Assembly: GCA_016704465.1 (NCBI GenBank)
Contig: JADJAD010000010.1
Coordinates: 124,001 to 188,000, forward strand
Source of the DNA: Gemmatimonadota bacterium
Lineage (GTDB): Bacteria; Gemmatimonadota; Gemmatimonadetes; Gemmatimonadales; Gemmatimonadaceae
Direction: 5' to 3'
DNA length: 64,000 bases
The translations under genes and the position numbers were made by a program. This document shows, one piece after another, positions 1 through 8,799 of the stretch. The notes beneath the pieces are model-generated. The model had not been told where the DNA came from. It searched no databases and saw only the letters and a program-made list of their open reading frames with translations. Position 1 is the stretch's first letter. Each line of letters starts with the position of its first letter.

Positions 1-531
1 CTCACCGACAAGATCTTCGCCGCAATCGAGGGAATGCGTGCCTCGGGCATGCATGGCATCCGCTTCAACACGGTCATCAAGAACGACAACCTGGACCAGC
101 TCCTGCCGCTGGTGCACCGCGCCGAGGAACTCGGGGTCGGCGTGAACTTCTCGCTGTACACCGACTTCAAGAACGGCAACAAGGATTTCCTCCTGCAGGA
201 CGGATTCGCCACCCAGGCGCAGGAGGCGATCGACGGGCTGCTCGCCTTCAAGCGACGCCGGCGCGGCGTCATCACCAACTCGGACTACTACCTCGAGCAG
301 ATCCCGCGCTACTTGCGGGGCGAGATGCGCGAGCCGTGCCAGTCCGGGATTCGCACGATCCACGTCGATCCGACCGGGCACGTGAAGCGCTGTCCCGACT
401 TCCCGACCGACTTTCACTGGTCGCAGTTCGCCGAGTACAAACCGATCGACTGCAACCGCTGCTACTACGCGTGCCGCGGCGAGGCGCAGGCGCCGCTTCG
501 CCTCTCACGCGTCCAGGACGTTTTCGCCTGA
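1..531 (+). CDS. radical SAM protein, C-terminal part (truncated by window edge)
   Basis: The reading frame is open from base 1, so this is the last 176 residues of a longer protein; the SAM-binding CxxxCxxC motif would lie upstream of the window. Visible is a cysteine-rich tail: a Cys in EPCQSG near residue 112, then DPTGHVKRCPDFPTD, then CNRCYYACRGEAQ close to the end. This pattern resembles the SPASM/twitch auxiliary iron-sulfur region of radical SAM enzymes that modify peptides or make cofactors. I infer auxiliary cluster binding; the substrate cannot be named. It is followed after 83 nt by hutI, with no sign that the two are functionally linked. Family call fairly confident, specific function unknown. 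Confidence 0.7.
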   Translation, partial: LTDKIFAAIEGMRASGMHGIRFNTVIKNDNLDQLLPLVHRAEELGVGVNFSLYTDFKNGNKDFLLQDGFATQAQEAIDGLLAFKRRRRGVITNSDYYLEQIPRYLRGEMREPCQSGIRTIHVDPTGHVKRCPDFPTDFHWSQFAEYKPIDCNRCYYACRGEAQAPLRLSRVQDVFA

Positions 532-614
532 CGGGTTGGAGGGCCGCTCCCCCTATCGACGACCGAATGGGGACCGCAGGTTGGGCCGATCCCCCACCCG
601 CGCCGGAGCCGCCG

Positions 615-1868
615 ATGACCGCACGCCTGTTCGTCAACGCCTCGCAAGTCGTGACTTGCGCCGGGCCCGCTCGTGCCCGCCGCGGCGAGGAGCTGCGCGA
701 CGCCAACGTCCTGACGCGCACCGCCGTGGCGGTCGAGGGCGAGCGCATCGCGCTCGTCGCTGGAGACGAGGAGGTGCGCCGGCGGTTCCCCGACGCCGAG
801 CTGGTCGACTGCGCGCGCGGGATCCTCCTCCCCGGTCTCGTCGACTCCCACACCCACGCCATCTTCGGCCGGCCGCGGTTCGAGGAGCAGGAGATGCGGA
901 GCGCGGGACTCGACTACATGGACATCGCCCGGCGCGGGGGGGGGATCCACGCCTCAGTGCGCGACCTGCGCGAGCGCACGGAAGACGACCTCGTCGCGCT
1001 CGCATTGCCGCGGCTGGAACGACTGGCGCGGTACGGGACGACCACGGTGGAGGTCAAGTCGGGCTACGGCCTGACGGTCGAGGATGAGCTCAAGAGCCTG
1101 CGCGCCATTCAGCGCCTCTCCGCGCTGCTGCCACTCCGGCTGGTCCCCACCTTTCTGGGCGCGCACGAAATTCCGCTCGAAGCCCGGGGGACCCCGGAAG
1201 GACGTGCCGATTACGTGCACTTGATCGTCAACGAGATGATCCCCCGTGTCGTCGAGGGTGGACTCGCGCGGTTCGCCGATGTGTTCTGCGAGCCGGGCGT
1301 GTTCACGATCGACGAATCGCGGACGGTGCTGGCTGCCGCCCGCGCGGCCGGGCTTCGCCTCAAGTTGCATGCGGATGAACTGCGTCCTTCCGGGGGCGCG
1401 GAGCTCGCCGCAGCGCTCGGGGCGACGTCGGCGGACCATCTGGCCGCCATCTCGGACGCGGGGATCCGGGCGCTGGCGTCATCGGAAACGGTGGCGACGC
1501 TGCTTCCCGGGACGATGCTTTTTCTGGGCAAGGAGCGCCACGCTCCGGCGCGGGCCTTGATCGATGGGGGAGCGGCCGTCGCGCTGGCGACGGACTTCAA
1601 TCCCGGTACGTCGCCAACTCCGAACTTTCCGCTCATCCTCGCACTTGCCGTGAGTCAGCTGCGCATGTCGGTCTCCGAGGCAGTGATTGCCGCAACCGTA
1701 AATGGTGCGGCCGCGCTCGACCTCGCCCATGAAACCGGACAGCTCGCGGCCGGTTTCTCAGCGGACATTGCCCTCTTCGACGTCGACGATGTGCGAGAGA
1801 TCCCGTACTGGTACGGCGACCGGCGCTGCCGAGCCACCTGGGTGCAGGGCCGGCCATGCGTCGGATGA
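615..1868 (+). CDS. hutI: imidazolonepropionase
   Basis: Hydrolyses 4-imidazolone-5-propanoate to N-formimino-L-glutamate, step three of histidine degradation, in the cytosol. The 417-residue length fits the family. The amidohydrolase metal motif DSHTHAIFGRPR lies at residues 77-88, followed by the GGGIHASV segment, the KSGYGL substrate-binding stretch, LGAHE, LHADEL near 250 and a TDFNPG active-site segment near 320. ATG 615 was chosen because the protein then begins with the typical amidohydrolase N-terminus and GGAG lies 6 nt upstream; an in-frame ATG at 567 would add a proline-rich 16-residue leader. No other hut gene is visible nearby, so the pathway must be completed elsewhere or the enzyme acts alone here. 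Confidence 0.93.
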   Translation: MTARLFVNASQVVTCAGPARARRGEELRDANVLTRTAVAVEGERIALVAGDEEVRRRFPDAELVDCARGILLPGLVDSHTHAIFGRPRFEEQEMRSAGLDYMDIARRGGGIHASVRDLRERTEDDLVALALPRLERLARYGTTTVEVKSGYGLTVEDELKSLRAIQRLSALLPLRLVPTFLGAHEIPLEARGTPEGRADYVHLIVNEMIPRVVEGGLARFADVFCEPGVFTIDESRTVLAAARAAGLRLKLHADELRPSGGAELAAALGATSADHLAAISDAGIRALASSETVATLLPGTMLFLGKERHAPARALIDGGAAVALATDFNPGTSPTPNFPLILALAVSQLRMSVSEAVIAATVNGAAALDLAHETGQLAAGFSADIALFDVDDVREIPYWYGDRRCRATWVQGRPCVG

Positions 1869-1929
1869 CGGCACGGCGCGGTCCGATCGGTCGTGAGCCT
1901 GCGGTGCGGACCGCGGCCGCTCGCTCGCG

Positions 1930-4900
1930 ATGGGTGTCGCGCTGATGGCGAACCCGAACCTCGCCAAGCTGAAGAAGAAGGCGGCCGACTTCGAACAGAA
2001 GAAGCAGTTCGATCGGGCGCTCTCGCTGTACATCCAGCTGCTCGAGGAGGCTGGGCGCGACCTGGACGACGCCGACCTGCAGCTGTTCAATCGCGTCGGA
2101 GACCTGCTCCAGCGGCAGGGCAACGTCACGGAAGCGCTGGCCTACTACGAGAAGGCAGTCGACGTCTACGCCGAGCGGGGCTTCCTCAACAACGCCATCG
2201 CGCTGTGCAACAAGGTGCTGCGCCAGTCACCGGCGCGCACCTCCGTCTACTACAAGCTCGGGAAGATCTCGGCCACCAAGGGCTTCAAGAGCGACGCGAA
2301 GAAGAACTTTCTCGAGTACGCGGAGCGGATGCAGAAGGCCGGGCACGTCGATGAAGCATTCCGTGCGCTGAAGGAGTTCGCCGACCTCTGCCCCGACCAG
2401 GACGACATCCGGCTCATGCTGGCCGAGTGGCTGCAGAAGGAGAATCGCGCCTCCGAGGCGGTCGAACAGTTGGAGACGCTCTACATCAAGCTGGAAGAGC
2501 AGGGACGAGAGGCCGAAGCTCGCGCGACGATCGATCGCATCAAGGCGATCGATCCGACAGTGGTGCCTCGCCCGTCCGGGTCGTTCGTGTCGCAGAAGTC
2601 CAACGACCTCGTCTTTCTCGACCTCGCTCCCGTGGAGCCGGCCGGTGTGCAGCGGGCAGGGTCGCTGACTCCTGCGACCGCGACGACGAACACTCCTGCA
2701 TCGTCGACGCCGCGCGTCGGCGCGCTCGAGGGGTTGATCCTCACGTTCGACCCCGAGCAGGACGCCGAGGTCGACGCCGATGCCGGGATGCCAGCGCCGG
2801 CGTCGATCGAAGGGCTCGAGCTCACCGCAGGGGGCGTCGACCAGTCCACGGCGCGCGAGGCGGCCACCATCGCGGGACTCGAATCGGACGCGGATGAGCC
2901 AGCGGAGGTCGCCGCACTGGTCGATAGCCTGCACACGATCGAGGCCGATTCGTGGAGCGAACCGCTCGAACCGGTGCCGCTCCTGAGCGGCCTCGAGTCG
3001 CCACGAGTGTCGCTGACGGGAACCCACCCGGTGCTGTCGGCCCTGATCGATGCGCCGCCCATGTCGGGGCAGGAGTTCGGAGACCTGTCCCTTCGGAGCG
3101 ACGGGTCGCCACCGCGGGCCGATGATGCAGGGCGACACGCGCACGATCTCTCGCTCCCGTCGACCTTGCCGCTCCTGGGGAACGAGCCAGCGACGATCGA
3201 CCTGCAGCGCGTGATGGAGACGCCGTCGGAGACGCCGGTGGTGTCGGGCAACAACGCGACCGCCGATCTTCCCGTCGTCGCCAGCGCGGGGTCTGCTGGT
3301 GTCTCGCGCGATACGACCGAGCTGGTCGCGCAGGACGGCGCAGCGCGCACCACCGACGAATTGCTGGTGGTCGCAGCCGAGGAGATCGACGAGACGACCC
3401 GACGCTCGCTGCGACGGGAGTTTTCGCTCGATGGCGACGAAACGCCCGATGCATGGGTCGAGGCTGCGCTCGGTGCGTCGGACGACTTCTCGCTCGATCA
3501 CCTGCTGACCCTGCCCGCGGCTCCGGCCGACCCCGACGCGCCGACGCACGAAGAGCCGGCCGCCACCGGGCACGAGGCCGTGGACGCGGCGTCTGCCGCA
3601 CGCTCCAGCGTGGGCGCGGGCCATCAGGATCACGCGCCGAACACCGAGCAGGCGAACGCCGAGCAGGAGTCGATCGAGGAGCGCTTCGCCCGGTTCGCGA
3701 GCACGCAGGACGCCCCGGGCGACGCGCCCTCGTCGACCGAGGCCGAGGGGCACGTGGACGACTGCAGGCCAGACGTCGACGCCTGGGCAGACGCCCCTCG
3801 CGACGACGACGCCGACGCGGCAGGTGCCGCCGCTCCGTCGCCGCGCCACGCAGACGCGCACCCCGAGGCCATCGACGACATGCGTACGCGCCACGACGGA
3901 GCCGACGGTGAGCGGGAGTCGCATGAGCCTGACCATGCTGTGCAGGCCCAGCCATCCTCCACCTCGTCGGCCGACGAAGGTGCGCGCGACGATGCCGCGG
4001 ACGCGCCGCTCGAACTGCTCCCGCCGCCGGCCGCGCTCGTGGCGAACGACGCGCAGGCGGTCGACGTCGACGCGCCTGCGGTGTTCGACCTGCTGGACGA
4101 GCTGCTCCCGCCGTTCATGCGCCACGATGGCGAGGCCACGCGCGCCGAAGACGCGGCGTCGCTCCGGAAGCTGGCCGACGACGTGTCCGAGGCCATGGCA
4201 GGTGCGGGCGATGCGAGTGGTGAAATCGATGCGACGGGCGACGTGGCGAGCGCGCTCGACGTCGATGCGCTCCGGTCGCTGATGCAGGGCCGAGGGCCGT
4301 CGGCGCCGGGCGAGGCGATGTCCAACGATTCGGAGCGACCGGTCGGCGACCTGGGAGTCGACGGCGACGTGGCACTTCCGCTGATCGATGTCGGCGCGCT
4401 GCTCCCGGACGACGACTCGGGCTTCTTCATCCCACTCGACCTGGACGCGGTGGTCGCCGACGACATCCTGGGTGAGCCACCGTCGTTCGGGCAGGACAGC
4501 ACGCTGGAGTTTGCGCCGGAGCCGCTCTTCGCCGCCGCGCCAGACGACGCAGCAGACGACGCAGCGGACGACGCAGCGGACGACTCAGCAGGCCGTCCAG
4601 CAGGCCACTCGTCCGGCCACTCGTCGAGCCCCGCGTCTAACGACGTGGAAGGCGATGTTGAGGGCGGAGCAGCTGTGGAGCGCACGTCCGACGCGGCCAC
4701 GACCGAGGAGGACCCGTGGCCCGAGGACCAGGCCCCGGAGATCCTGATCGACGGCGAGTGGCACAACGAACACATGGGCGACCTTGTGTCGGGCGAGATT
4801 CGCGCCATTCGTTCCAGCGAGGACGGGCCGCCGCGTGTCGCCCCGCGGTGGGACGACCTGGCGGCGGCGCTCCTGTGGCCGCCGGCCGACGACGACGCCG

Positions 4901-5358
4901 GGACCGATGCCGGATCGGCAGACCGCGTTCCACCAGGCTCGCGAGAGGTCGCGGAACCACACACCCCGCGTGGCACGCTGTCGTTCGGTGGAGTGGAAGC
5001 GCAGCTGCGTCGGCGCTTGAACTCGATGCCGGCAGCCTGGGCCTGCGCCGACAACTCGGCGAGGCGCTCATCGACCAGGGGAACCGAGGGGAAGGGCTGC
5101 AGGAGCTCGATCTGGCCATGCAGGGCTACGAGCAGCTTGGGGATCTCGAGCGTGCGCGCGGCGTCGCGGCGCTCGTGTTGCGCGTCGTGCCGTCGTCCGT
5201 ACGTCACCACCAGAAGCGCGTGGAGTATGCGGTGCGCGCCAACGATCGCGTGCAGTTGGTGGAGGCTTACGTCGAACTCGCCGATTCGCTCTTTCGCGGC
5301 GGCGAACCGGAGAAGGCGCGCGTGGTGTATTCGCGCGTGCTCGAGCTGTCGCCAGTGA
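1930..5358 (+). CDS. large TPR / acidic low-complexity protein, N-terminal part of a frameshifted gene
   Basis: First piece of one gene that continues in another frame (next entry). Residues 1-215 form a helical TPR region (repeats such as QFDRALSLYIQLLEEAG and NVTEALAYYEKAVDVYAERG). They are followed by about 800 residues that are very rich in Asp, Glu, Ala and Ser and contain DDAA repeats. The frame is open to 5358, but its plausible protein ends near 5016; after that the sequence turns Arg/Ser/Cys-rich and reads as a shadow. ATG 1945 (start MANPNLAKLKKK) is an equally good start. It resembles acidic TPR scaffolds such as FimV/SgmX-like proteins in overall build only. A role as a cytoplasmic scaffold, possibly for pili given pilT at 15.8 kb, is speculation. 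Confidence 0.7.
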   Translation: MGVALMANPNLAKLKKKAADFEQKKQFDRALSLYIQLLEEAGRDLDDADLQLFNRVGDLLQRQGNVTEALAYYEKAVDVYAERGFLNNAIALCNKVLRQSPARTSVYYKLGKISATKGFKSDAKKNFLEYAERMQKAGHVDEAFRALKEFADLCPDQDDIRLMLAEWLQKENRASEAVEQLETLYIKLEEQGREAEARATIDRIKAIDPTVVPRPSGSFVSQKSNDLVFLDLAPVEPAGVQRAGSLTPATATTNTPASSTPRVGALEGLILTFDPEQDAEVDADAGMPAPASIEGLELTAGGVDQSTAREAATIAGLESDADEPAEVAALVDSLHTIEADSWSEPLEPVPLLSGLESPRVSLTGTHPVLSALIDAPPMSGQEFGDLSLRSDGSPPRADDAGRHAHDLSLPSTLPLLGNEPATIDLQRVMETPSETPVVSGNNATADLPVVASAGSAGVSRDTTELVAQDGAARTTDELLVVAAEEIDETTRRSLRREFSLDGDETPDAWVEAALGASDDFSLDHLLTLPAAPADPDAPTHEEPAATGHEAVDAASAARSSVGAGHQDHAPNTEQANAEQESIEERFARFASTQDAPGDAPSSTEAEGHVDDCRPDVDAWADAPRDDDADAAGAAAPSPRHADAHPEAIDDMRTRHDGADGERESHEPDHAVQAQPSSTSSADEGARDDAADAPLELLPPPAALVANDAQAVDVDAPAVFDLLDELLPPFMRHDGEATRAEDAASLRKLADDVSEAMAGAGDASGEIDATGDVASALDVDALRSLMQGRGPSAPGEAMSNDSERPVGDLGVDGDVALPLIDVGALLPDDDSGFFIPLDLDAVVADDILGEPPSFGQDSTLEFAPEPLFAAAPDDAADDAADDAADDSAGRPAGHSSGHSSSPASNDVEGDVEGGAAVERTSDAATTEEDPWPEDQAPEILIDGEWHNEHMGDLVSGEIRAIRSSEDGPPRVAPRWDDLAAALLWPPADDDAGTDAGSADRVPPGSREVAEPHTPRGTLSFGGVEAQLRRRLNSMPAAWACADNSARRSSTRGTEGKGCRSSIWPCRATSSLGISSVRAASRRSCCASCRRPYVTTRSAWSMRCAPTIACSWWRLTSNSPIRSFAAANRRRRAWCIRACSSCRQ
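4543..4590 (+). repeat. 12-bp tandem repeat, four units, encoding DDAA
   Basis: Four consecutive units of GACGACGCAGC(A/G), the last with one change, lie in frame in the acidic part of the large TPR gene and add four-residue blocks without shifting the frame. Confidence 0.85.
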
Positions 5359-7061
5359 ACGGGCGCGCACGCTTCGCCCTGGGGCTGATCAGCGACGACA
5401 CAGCGGCCGAGCCGTCGTCGGCGACCTCGTCGTCCGACCCGATGCCTCCCGTGCCTCCCAGCCCGTCGGACATGGTCTCGATGTTCGACCTCGCACTGCG
5501 CCGGACCCCGGTCGACCAGGCCACCAGCATCTCAGCCGAGCTCCCGATCATCACCGACGGGTTCTTCTCCGCGGCCGCAGATCGTCGGGACGCGCAGGTC
5601 GACAGCGCCGCCGCGGACCTGGTGGAGGAGAGCGTCGATGTGGGTGAGGTACTCGCCTTCGAGCGTGACCTCACCGATGCCGCTGCGGCGCGCGACAGTG
5701 CTGCGGGGAGTTCGAACGACGCGCACGCGAACGACGCGCACGCGAACGACGCGCACGCGAACGACGCGCACGCGAACGACGCGCACGCGAGCGACGCGCA
5801 CGCGAGCGACGCGCACGCGAGCGACACGCACGCGAGCGACTCGCAGGAGAGTGACGCGCAGGTGGACGGCTGGGCTGCAGGACTGCCCATCGCGGACGCA
5901 CCGATCGCCGGTGAGGCCTCCGGCCCGGACGCGGCGGACGACCGCGACGATGCGAAGCTCCGCGCAGGGCACGGTGGCAACGTTGGTGCGCCCGTCGATC
6001 GGGACGACAACCGCCCTTCCACGAACGCTGCGGCGGCTGAGCACGACGAGAGGGCTGCCGATTCGGTGCCGCCTTCGCTGACCGGCGAGTACGAGATAGT
6101 CGACGTGGGCGAGGTGGCCCCGGCCGCGTCCGACGCGGACGACAGCCTCGTGGCGCCCTTTCCGGCGCCGTCACTGGACGAACAGATCAACGCGGCCTTC
6201 GCCGAGCCTCCGATCGTCGAAGCCGACGTGCGTCTCGCACACGATGGCGCGGTCGACGTGGGAGAACGGCGCGATGGCTCGGACACACCGCCCCTAGGGG
6301 CCGCGGCGTTCGCCACGCCGTTCTCGTCGCTGGCGAACGACGCGACGGCGCTGACTCCGACTGGCCTGCCCGGGCTTGTGAATAGCTCGGATACGACGGC
6401 AACGACCCTCCCCGCTCCGGGTCCGATCATGACTTCCGGGGACACGCCGGTGCCCGATGTAAGGCCGGAATCGGACGCCGCGATCGACGGGTCGCGCGAT
6501 GGATCGCGCGACGAACGCCGCGACGACAGTGAGGAATACGTCGACCTGAGCAGCTGGCTGCTCGACGACGAGCCGGTGCGTTCCACCCGCATGGTGACGG
6601 CCGAGGCGACCCCGTCGGGCGACGAGCAGGCCGATTTCGACGAGATGCTGCGGCGCTTCAAGCAGGGCGTCGCCGCCAACGTGGACGAGGAAGACTACGC
6701 CTCGCACTACGATCTGGGCGTCGCCTACAAGGAAATGGGACTGATCGACGAGGCCATCGCCGAGTTCCAGAAGTCGCTCCGGGGCGACGACCACCGCGTG
6801 CGCTCCTACGAGGCGCTGGGGCAGTGCTTCGTCGAGAAGGGGCAGTTGCAGGTGGCCGGCACGCTCCTGCAGCGGGCGGTGGAAACGTCGGGGGCCGACG
6901 ATCAGCAGCTGGTCGGGGTGTTGTATCTCCTGGGGTACGCGAGCGAAGTTTTGGCACGTCACGCTGATGCGCTTCGTTATTATCAGCGTGTATTTGCCGT
7001 CGACATCGAGTTCCGCGATGTTGCGCAGCGCGTGGCCGCCATGGAGCAGAGAACTCAGTGA
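5016..7061 (+). CDS. large TPR / acidic protein, C-terminal part after the frameshift
   Basis: Continuation of the gene starting at 1930. The protein resumes with LELDAGSLGLRRQLGEAL, a TPR-like block (about 120 residues), passes through a second Asp/Ala/His-rich acidic stretch containing NDAHA repeats, and ends with a TPR domain of about 150 residues (DYASHYDLGVAYKEMGLIDE; RYYQRVFAVDIEFRDVAQ). There is no start codon at the junction: one missing C around 5016 would join cgg-cgc to ctt-gaa-ctc as RR-LEL, so I read this as one roughly 1,700-residue protein broken by a single-base deletion. No slippery heptamer is visible. The C-terminal TPR set resembles those of myxobacterial and delta-proteobacterial motility scaffolds, from memory only. 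Its stop overlaps the next GTG start (GTGA). Confidence 0.75.
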   Translation, partial: LELDAGSLGLRRQLGEALIDQGNRGEGLQELDLAMQGYEQLGDLERARGVAALVLRVVPSSVRHHQKRVEYAVRANDRVQLVEAYVELADSLFRGGEPEKARVVYSRVLELSPVNGRARFALGLISDDTAAEPSSATSSSDPMPPVPPSPSDMVSMFDLALRRTPVDQATSISAELPIITDGFFSAAADRRDAQVDSAAADLVEESVDVGEVLAFERDLTDAAAARDSAAGSSNDAHANDAHANDAHANDAHANDAHASDAHASDAHASDTHASDSQESDAQVDGWAAGLPIADAPIAGEASGPDAADDRDDAKLRAGHGGNVGAPVDRDDNRPSTNAAAAEHDERAADSVPPSLTGEYEIVDVGEVAPAASDADDSLVAPFPAPSLDEQINAAFAEPPIVEADVRLAHDGAVDVGERRDGSDTPPLGAAAFATPFSSLANDATALTPTGLPGLVNSSDTTATTLPAPGPIMTSGDTPVPDVRPESDAAIDGSRDGSRDERRDDSEEYVDLSSWLLDDEPVRSTRMVTAEATPSGDEQADFDEMLRRFKQGVAANVDEEDYASHYDLGVAYKEMGLIDEAIAEFQKSLRGDDHRVRSYEALGQCFVEKGQLQVAGTLLQRAVETSGADDQQLVGVLYLLGYASEVLARHADALRYYQRVFAVDIEFRDVAQRVAAMEQRTQ
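5715..5849 (+). repeat. 15-bp tandem repeat, about nine units, encoding (N/S)DAHA
   Basis: Five perfect AACGACGCGCACGCG units are followed by degenerate AGC-starting units (SDAHA twice, SDTHA, SDSQE). The unit length is a multiple of three, so copy number can change without breaking the frame. It lies in the acidic linker of the large TPR protein. Confidence 0.9.
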
Positions 7062-8062
7062 CCGCAAGACCCCGCACCGGATCCCCCAGCAGCGCGTCGC
7101 TCAAGGACATCCAGGCCCCCGTCGCCACCGCGCTCGCACGCGTTCACGACGAGATGTGGCGTATCGTCGCGATCGACAGCGAGTTCTTTCGCGGCGTCAA
7201 CGAGCACCTCATGCTCATGCGTGGGAAGATGGTGCGCCCTACGCTGCTGCTGCTCGCCAGCGAGTCGGAAGGGGGAGGCGAGCCACGAGCCGCCGCATAT
7301 GCCGCCGTGCTCGAACTGATCCATCTTGCCACGCTGATTCACGACGATGCGGTCGATCATTCGGTCCTGCGTCGTGGCATGCCGACCATCAACGCCCTGT
7401 TCACCCACGAGGTCTCGGTGATCGCCGGCGACTTCCTGTACTCGCGGGCGATCCAGGAGCTGGTTCGGCTGGAGGACATGGAGGCGCTGCGCGTCTTCGC
7501 CAATGCCGCCAATGAATTGACCGTTGGCGAGATGCGGCAGCTTGGGGCGCTCGATGCGCTCAGCTTCTCCGAAGACGACTACGAGTTCCTGATCAAGTGC
7601 AAGACCGCGGCACTGTTCAAGGCGGCCTGCGAAGTCGGGGCGCTCTGCGGTGCCCCACGATTGCGCGGTCCGCTGGCGCGATTCGGCGAGCGGCTTGGGA
7701 TGGCCTTTCAAGTGCAGGACGACCTGCTCGACTACACGGAGGACTCCGGCACGACCGGTAAGCCCACCGGTCTGGACTTGAAGGAGCACAAGGTCACCCT
7801 GCCGCTCATCGAGGCCCTGCGACGCGTCGACGTGCCGCAACGCCAGGCGATCGAGCAGCTCTTCGCCACCGACGAACCGAGCGACGACCACGTCGCCAGC
7901 GTGATCGAGATCGTCCACGGGGTGGGCGGCCTCGAGTATGCCCGCCGTCGAGGCGAGGAGTTCGCATCGCAGGCCGAGGAGGCGCTGGCCGAGCTGCCGG
8001 TCGGCGTAGCCCGCGATGCCCTCTCCGACGCGCTGGCCTACGTGCTCGACCGGCGCTTCTGA
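7058..8062 (+). CDS. polyprenyl (long-chain trans-isoprenyl) diphosphate synthase
   Basis: Condenses isopentenyl diphosphate units onto an allylic diphosphate to make the long chain used for menaquinone or ubiquinone side chains. At 334 residues it has the family length. The first Asp-rich motif is DDAVD at 96-100 (in LATLIHDDAVDHSVLRR), the second DDLLD at 221-225 (in FQVQDDLLDYTED), and GKMVRPTL at about 57-64 carries the conserved Lys-Arg-Pro pyrophosphate-binding residues. The GTG start lies in a 4-nt GTGA overlap with the preceding stop. Translation is therefore probably coupled to the TPR gene. The downstream small membrane protein overlaps by one base. The exact product chain length (hepta-, octa- or nonaprenyl) cannot be read from sequence. 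Confidence 0.92.
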   Translation: MTARPRTGSPSSASLKDIQAPVATALARVHDEMWRIVAIDSEFFRGVNEHLMLMRGKMVRPTLLLLASESEGGGEPRAAAYAAVLELIHLATLIHDDAVDHSVLRRGMPTINALFTHEVSVIAGDFLYSRAIQELVRLEDMEALRVFANAANELTVGEMRQLGALDALSFSEDDYEFLIKCKTAALFKAACEVGALCGAPRLRGPLARFGERLGMAFQVQDDLLDYTEDSGTTGKPTGLDLKEHKVTLPLIEALRRVDVPQRQAIEQLFATDEPSDDHVASVIEIVHGVGGLEYARRRGEEFASQAEEALAELPVGVARDALSDALAYVLDRRF

Positions 8063-8340
8063 TGGCTACCGGATCCCGGACACGCCGCCCGATCTTTCAC
8101 GTCGTCGTCCTGGCGGCTGGCTTCATCGTTGGTGGCTTCATGACGCAGTTTTCCCGCAAGTTTCTCCCGCTCGGGGCCGTCAAGGAACTGCTCACGACTG
8201 GAGTCACACCGTCACTTGGCCCCTTGCACGTTGACCTCGTTATCTTGAAGTTCGCATTGGGGCCGGTCGCGCTCGATGTGTCACTTCTGAGCCTCCTCGG
8301 TGTACTGATCGCCTATCTCATTGCGCGGTCGCTTTTCTAG
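8062..8340 (+). CDS. small membrane protein resembling the DUF4321 family
   Basis: 92 residues with two predicted membrane segments: about 10-27 (IFHVVVLAAGFIVGGFM) and about 68-91 (VALDVSLLSLLGVLIAYLIA). Between them lies a Pro/Gly-containing loop. This two-helix layout with a C-terminal LLGVLIAYLIAR segment resembles DUF4321 proteins, whose function is unknown; the assignment is from memory and moderate. It starts at ATG 8062, sharing one base with the TGA of the polyprenyl synthase (TGATG). It is followed after 8 nt by tatA, so all three are likely cotranscribed. Confidence 0.7.
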   Translation: MATGSRTRRPIFHVVVLAAGFIVGGFMTQFSRKFLPLGAVKELLTTGVTPSLGPLHVDLVILKFALGPVALDVSLLSLLGVLIAYLIARSLF

Positions 8341-8348
8341 GAGATTGT

Positions 8349-8603
8349 ATGAACTTCGGGAACATGGGCTTCATGGAGATCCTCCTGATCCTCGTCGTCG
8401 TGCTGCTCCTGTTTGGGGCGCGACGGCTGCCGGAGATCGGAGCCTCGTTCGGCAAGAGCATCACGGCGTTCAAGAAGGGACTCTCTGACGTCGATCGCTC
8501 GATCAAGGAGGAGACGCGAGAGCCGCTTGCCGCCTCCCGGTCGGCCGAATCGGTTCAGCAGGACGAAGAAGCGCGTCCCGAACCGAAGCGCCTGATCTCC
8601 TGA
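8349..8603 (+). CDS. tatA: twin-arginine translocase subunit TatA/TatE family
   Basis: Forms the protein-conducting assembly of the Tat pathway, which exports folded, often cofactor-loaded proteins. The 84-residue protein has the hallmark layout: a short N-terminus, one transmembrane helix (about residues 8-22, GFMEILLILVVVLLLFG), the hinge FGARRLPEIGASFGKSI, an amphipathic helix, then a charged tail. AGGAG at 8340-8344 gives a good ribosome binding site before ATG 8349. No tatB or tatC is in the window, so whether this is TatA or TatE-like cannot be settled. It ends its transcription unit before two hairpins. Confidence 0.93.
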   Translation: MNFGNMGFMEILLILVVVLLLFGARRLPEIGASFGKSITAFKKGLSDVDRSIKEETREPLAASRSAESVQQDEEARPEPKRLIS

Positions 8604-8671
8604 GCGGCGGATCCGCGCTCCCGGAGATTGAGGGAGCGCCTCCTTCGGGCGCAGGGCAGGGGAACGAATGC

Positions 8672-8703
8672 GAGAGGGGCGCCCACACCGTGGCGCCCCT
8701 CTC
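8672..8703. terminator. GC-rich hairpin between convergent tatA and ppiD genes
   Basis: A perfect 12-bp inverted repeat (GAGAGGGGCGCC / GGCGCCCCTCTC) with an 8-nt loop lies 68 nt after the tatA stop. There is no long T-run on either side, so it is terminator-like and could act in both directions. Confidence 0.6.
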
Positions 8704-8758
8704 TCGTGTTCCTGCGACTGCGCGTGCGACGCTTCGGTTACGGCGCGTCACGCCCCCG

Positions 8759-8780
8759 AGGGCACCCCACAGGGTGCCCT
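8759..8780 (-). terminator. second hairpin, just downstream of the ppiD-like gene
   Basis: A perfect 9-bp stem (AGGGCACCC / GGGTGCCCT) with a 4-nt loop lies 20 nt beyond the stop of the minus-strand gene. It lacks a T-run, so termination is inferred from position and stem strength only. Confidence 0.55.
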
Positions 8781-8799
8781 GCCCGGGTCGCTGCTCGCG

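Noticed and set aside
5000..5020. Programmed -1 frameshift in the large TPR gene
   Set aside because: No slippery heptamer or downstream pseudoknot is apparent, and similar indels occur in gmhA and pta, which points to sequence errors.
5715..5849. Repeat block that could look like a CRISPR array
   Set aside because: Units are directly adjacent with no spacers and encode protein in frame; no cas gene is present.
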